A DNA stretch of 64,000 nucleotides, taken from NCBI RefSeq assembly GCF_000300335.1, contig NZ_AMRM01000010.1, positions 62,001 through 126,000 on the forward strand, read 5' to 3'. The notes under the pieces were generated by a model, which did no database searches, was not told where the DNA came from, and saw nothing but the letters and a program-made list of their open reading frames with translations. This document shows positions 61,875 through 64,000 of the stretch, one piece after another. The translations under genes were made by a program, and so were the position numbers. This DNA comes from Nitratireductor pacificus pht-3B (GTDB lineage Bacteria > Pseudomonadota > Alphaproteobacteria > Rhizobiales > Rhizobiaceae). The number at the start of each line of letters is the position of its first letter. The first letter of the stretch is position 1.

Positions 61875-62250
61875 CCGCCTAACACTCCTGTTTTTAATGG
61901 GGCATGCTGGCCGCCCGTAGAGCGATTCCACATGCCCAACCCGCCTGCCGGTCCGTGAGGCACAAGGTAGGGGACACTCATGAAAGACCTGGATCGCGCC
62001 TGCACCAAGGACGCGTCACCCAAACCAAAACAGCCTGGCCCAGTTTACCTGGTCCGGACTTGGAGCCCCGCCCTTTCAGTGATTAGTTCGTGTGCGCGCC
62101 ATATAAAGACGTGTTGTCACCGGCATGATTTAGAGACGCTATCATAAAAAGCCGAAAGAATCAACAATTTGCCGCATGCGCGAAGATGTCGCGGCAAGAA
62201 TTTGCGCAACTTGGCTTCGTTCCAGGTCCCGCCGACAGGCGAAACGGGGG
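61875..62250. other. 376-base non-coding gap between fdxA and cdnL
   Basis: No convincing gene. Near the cdnL side it holds that gene's leader. At about 62171-62199 a stem TTGCCGC/GCGGCAA followed on the minus strand by ATTGTTGATTCTTT could be a weak fdxA terminator. TATAAA at 62102-62107 is promoter-like. The middle (61980-62090) is unassigned and could hide a small RNA, but nothing in the sequence demands it. Confidence 0.5.
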
Positions 62251-62589
62251 TCAATCGCCGGTACCGGGCTCCGGCGAAAAATACAGCTCGAGCTTGTTCT
62301 CGATCCCGTCGAATTCCTTGGCGTCGGCCGGCGGTTCCTTCTTGGCCGTGATGTTCGGCCATTTCTCCGCGTAGTCGGCATTCAGCTTGAGCCACTGGTC
62401 CAGCCCAGGCTCGGTGTCGGGCTTGATCGCCTCGGCAGGACATTCCGGTTCGCAAACGCCGCAATCGATGCACTCGTCGGGATGGATGACGAGCATGTTG
62501 TCGCCTTCATAGAAGCAGTCCACCGGGCAGACTTCTATACAATCCATATACTTGCACTTGATGCAATTGTCGGTGACGATATAGGTCAT
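62251..62589 (-). CDS. fdxA: Ferredoxin FdxA (seven-iron type)
   Basis: 112 residues. Cluster-binding cysteines in [21 protein letters not shown] and [18 protein letters not shown] give one 3Fe-4S and one 4Fe-4S site; a long C-terminal extension ([18 protein letters not shown]) is typical of Azotobacter FdI-like proteins. Electron carrier in the cytoplasm. Conserved neighbour of cdnL/carD in this order. Confidence 0.96.
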   Translation of the reverse strand: MTYIVTDNCIKCKYMDCIEVCPVDCFYEGDNMLVIHPDECIDCGVCEPECPAEAIKPDTEPGLDQWLKLNADYAEKWPNITAKKEPPADAKEFDGIENKLELYFSPEPGTGD

Positions 62590-62757
62590 AGGCGCTCTCG
62601 GCTGACAGCATTCACGGATGTCGTGGGGTGAGGTAGACCCTTTGCAGGGTCGTTGCAAGGCCCGTTATTGCGCCGCAATCGTCGCAGGCGAAATGCAATT
62701 CCATCCCTTCGAACCGGTTTTTCGCGCACACTTCCAGCGCCTGCCACGCCCACCGGT

Positions 62758-63147
62758 CTACGGCTCCTCGCGCCACCGGTCGAGCGCCCGCCGCTGCTTC
62801 TTCGTCGGACGGCCCGCACCGGGGTCGCGCCGTAGCGCGGGCGTCTGGTCCGCCGGTGCTTCGGCGACCGGCGGCGTGAGATCTTCGTAGAGGAGACGCG
62901 CCTCTTCCGCCGGTCCACGCCGGTTGCCGGGCGCCAGCACACGATAGACCAGAATGCGCCGATCGAGCGTGATGGTCAGCACGTCGCCCGCCTTCACCGG
63001 ATGGGCGGCCTGCTCGATCTTGTTGCGGTTGACCCGCACACGGCCACCCTGGGCGAGCTTGGCTGCCAGCGAACGCGACTTGACGACACGCGCGAAGAAC
63101 AGCCACTTGTCGATGCGCTGACGTTCTCCGACCGTCTCGCCGCCCAT
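62758..63147 (-). CDS. S4-domain RNA-binding protein (Hsp15-like)
   Basis: 129 residues. S4 domain RIDKWLFFARVVKSRSLAAKLAQGGRVRVNRNKI (about 11-45) and a basic C-terminal tail (PTKKQRRALDRW). Related to Hsp15/HslR, which rescues 50S subunits with a stranded nascent chain. Starts eight bases after the helicase stop on the same strand. Confidence 0.9.
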   Translation of the reverse strand: MGGETVGERQRIDKWLFFARVVKSRSLAAKLAQGGRVRVNRNKIEQAAHPVKAGDVLTITLDRRILVYRVLAPGNRRGPAEEARLLYEDLTPPVAEAPADQTPALRRDPGAGRPTKKQRRALDRWREEP

Positions 63148-63155
63148 GAGACCCG

Positions 63156-64000
63156 CTACTTCTTCAACTGTTCCTTGAGCGCCGCGAGCTTGGCGAAAGG
63201 CGAATTCGGATCGATCCTGGCCGGCCGTTCCTCCCGCTGGCGCTGCGGCGCGCCATTGCGCTTGAAGCCGCCATGCTTGTCGCCGCCCTGCTTGCCGCCA
63301 TCATCCCCGCGTCCCTTGCCGCGTGGCTTGCCGCGATGCGGCGCACCGCCTTCGCCGCCGGCACGACCCGGACGGCCATGCCGTTCCTGGCCGGAACCCT
63401 TGCCGGCAGGGCGCGGCCCCTGACGCTTGCGCCCCTCGAAACGGTTCTGGCGCCAGATAAGAACCGGCTTCGGTTCTTCAGCAGCATCGTCCTGCGCAGC
63501 CGTTGCCGGCTCCGCATCGACTGCCACGGGGGCCTGCTCCACCGTTTCCGCCGCAGCGGGCTGTTCGGCGGCTTGGCTCTCGACCGGTTGCGCGACGGGC
63601 TCGGCGGGAGCCGTCTCTTCGGTCCCGCTCTCCTGCACATCCTGAGATGTCTGGCTCCCGTCAGCTTCCGCCTCGGCAGCAGGGGCCTCCGCCGGCGCAC
63701 TCTCTTCCGGCGCCTTCGTGCCGGCCGTGTCCCGCACTGCCGCAGCTTCGTCGAGCGCCTTCAGATGCGCCGCAACGTCCTCGGCCGGCTTCGGCTCGCT
63801 GCGATAACCCAGCCCCTTCAGAACGGCTTCCATGTCCTCGGCGGTCGCCCCGAGGATCGACATCATCGCCGGCGTGACAACGAAGGCCGAACCGTCATAG
63901 GCGCCGTCCGGCCGCGTTCCATTACCCGGCTTCCAGCCCAGCGCCGGGCGGATCAGGTCGGCGAGCCGCTCCAGGATATCGACGCGCACGGCGCGGCGGC
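63156..64000 (-). CDS. MgpS-type helicase, C-terminal part only
   Basis: About 280 residues visible; the frame is open at the window edge, so the helicase core lies beyond 64000. The visible part has RRAVRVDILERLADLIRP followed by AFVVTPAMMSILGATAEDMEAVLKGLGYR, a region typical of the helicase-related (MgpS-like) proteins upstream of S4/fdxA/carD in this order, then an Ala/Glu/Pro low-complexity linker and a Gly/Lys/Arg-rich basic tail ending PFAKLAALKEQLKK. Confidence 0.75.
   Translation of the reverse strand, partial: RRAVRVDILERLADLIRPALGWKPGNGTRPDGAYDGSAFVVTPAMMSILGATAEDMEAVLKGLGYRSEPKPAEDVAAHLKALDEAAAVRDTAGTKAPEESAPAEAPAAEAEADGSQTSQDVQESGTEETAPAEPVAQPVESQAAEQPAAAETVEQAPVAVDAEPATAAQDDAAEEPKPVLIWRQNRFEGRKRQGPRPAGKGSGQERHGRPGRAGGEGGAPHRGKPRGKGRGDDGGKQGGDKHGGFKRNGAPQRQREERPARIDPNSPFAKLAALKEQLKK

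Noticed and set aside
62612-62760. Short minus-strand frame with CDDCG, zinc-ribbon-like
   Set aside because: It has no good start codon or ribosome binding site, overlaps the end of the S4-domain gene, and uses codons unlike its neighbours. The cysteine motif alone is not enough.

Overview
The window is high-GC chromosomal DNA from an alphaproteobacterium of the Hyphomicrobiales (Rhizobiales), most like the Phyllobacteriaceae/Brucellaceae side. This placement is an inference from content and order: mdh-sucCDAB-lpdA, dapF-mtaB-ftsY-yciB, an Omp19-type lipoprotein, an rpoH2-type sigma factor beside CdnL/CarD and FdxA, a Mic60/HemY/HemD/HemC block, and palindromic intergenic repeats typical of the order. 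There is no phage, plasmid, CRISPR array, rRNA or recognisable tRNA gene. Almost all of it is core housekeeping, so the interest lies in odd gene architecture and in repeats.

Layout. 1-6.8 kb: Sel1-repeat protein (cut by the window edge), efp, suhB, a MotA/MotB-like proton-channel pair, M32 carboxypeptidase, FCD-type GntR regulator. 6.9-7.6 kb: a flavin reductase that looks like an iodotyrosine-deiodinase homologue, with a GntR-type operator in front. 7.7-14.4 kb: MsbA-like exporter, rpmE, yebC with a SelT/W-like protein, MBL-fold protein, TerC, YmdB-type phosphatase, 5-formyl-THF cyclo-ligase, and behind the last a 6S RNA on the same strand. 14.9-18.0 kb: MoxR ATPase, Imm11-like protein, remnant of one GNAT gene, an intact GNAT, and a CoxE-type VWA protein. 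18.0-24.3 kb (minus): GATase, TerB-like, hemY, mitofilin/Mic60, hemD, hemC. 24.3-31.3 kb: tsaD-gpsA, YciI-EVE-methyltransferase, DUF1761, XRE regulator, SulP transporter, yciB.

31.5-35.8 kb (minus): dapF-mtaB-ftsY and a small DUF1328 gene. ftsY is exceptional. Its N-terminal linker holds about 52 Glu-Pro dipeptides encoded by a perfect hexanucleotide array, flanked by two duplicated modules that each carry a palindromic REP unit. The second module has lost 68 bases relative to the first, which puts the membrane-targeting region and the GTPase (NG) domain in different frames that overlap at TTGATTGA.

36-48.8 kb: Omp19 lipoprotein, zapE, then the TCA operon mdh-sucC-sucD-sucA-sucB-(secreted orphan)-(SDR)-lpdA, closed by a strong terminator. 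An 88-base inverted repeat separates sucD from sucA. SucB has two lipoyl domains with a strong internal ribosome binding site and ATG between them. 49-56.9 kb: M48 lipoprotein protease, thiBPQ (minus) behind a TPP riboswitch, divergent thiamine pyrophosphokinase, ABC-F ATPase. 57-64 kb: DUF2066 protein, xerC, TraB/GumN protein, one-TM orphan, rpoH2, cdnL/carD, fdxA, S4-domain protein, and the C-terminus of an MgpS-type helicase cut by the window end.
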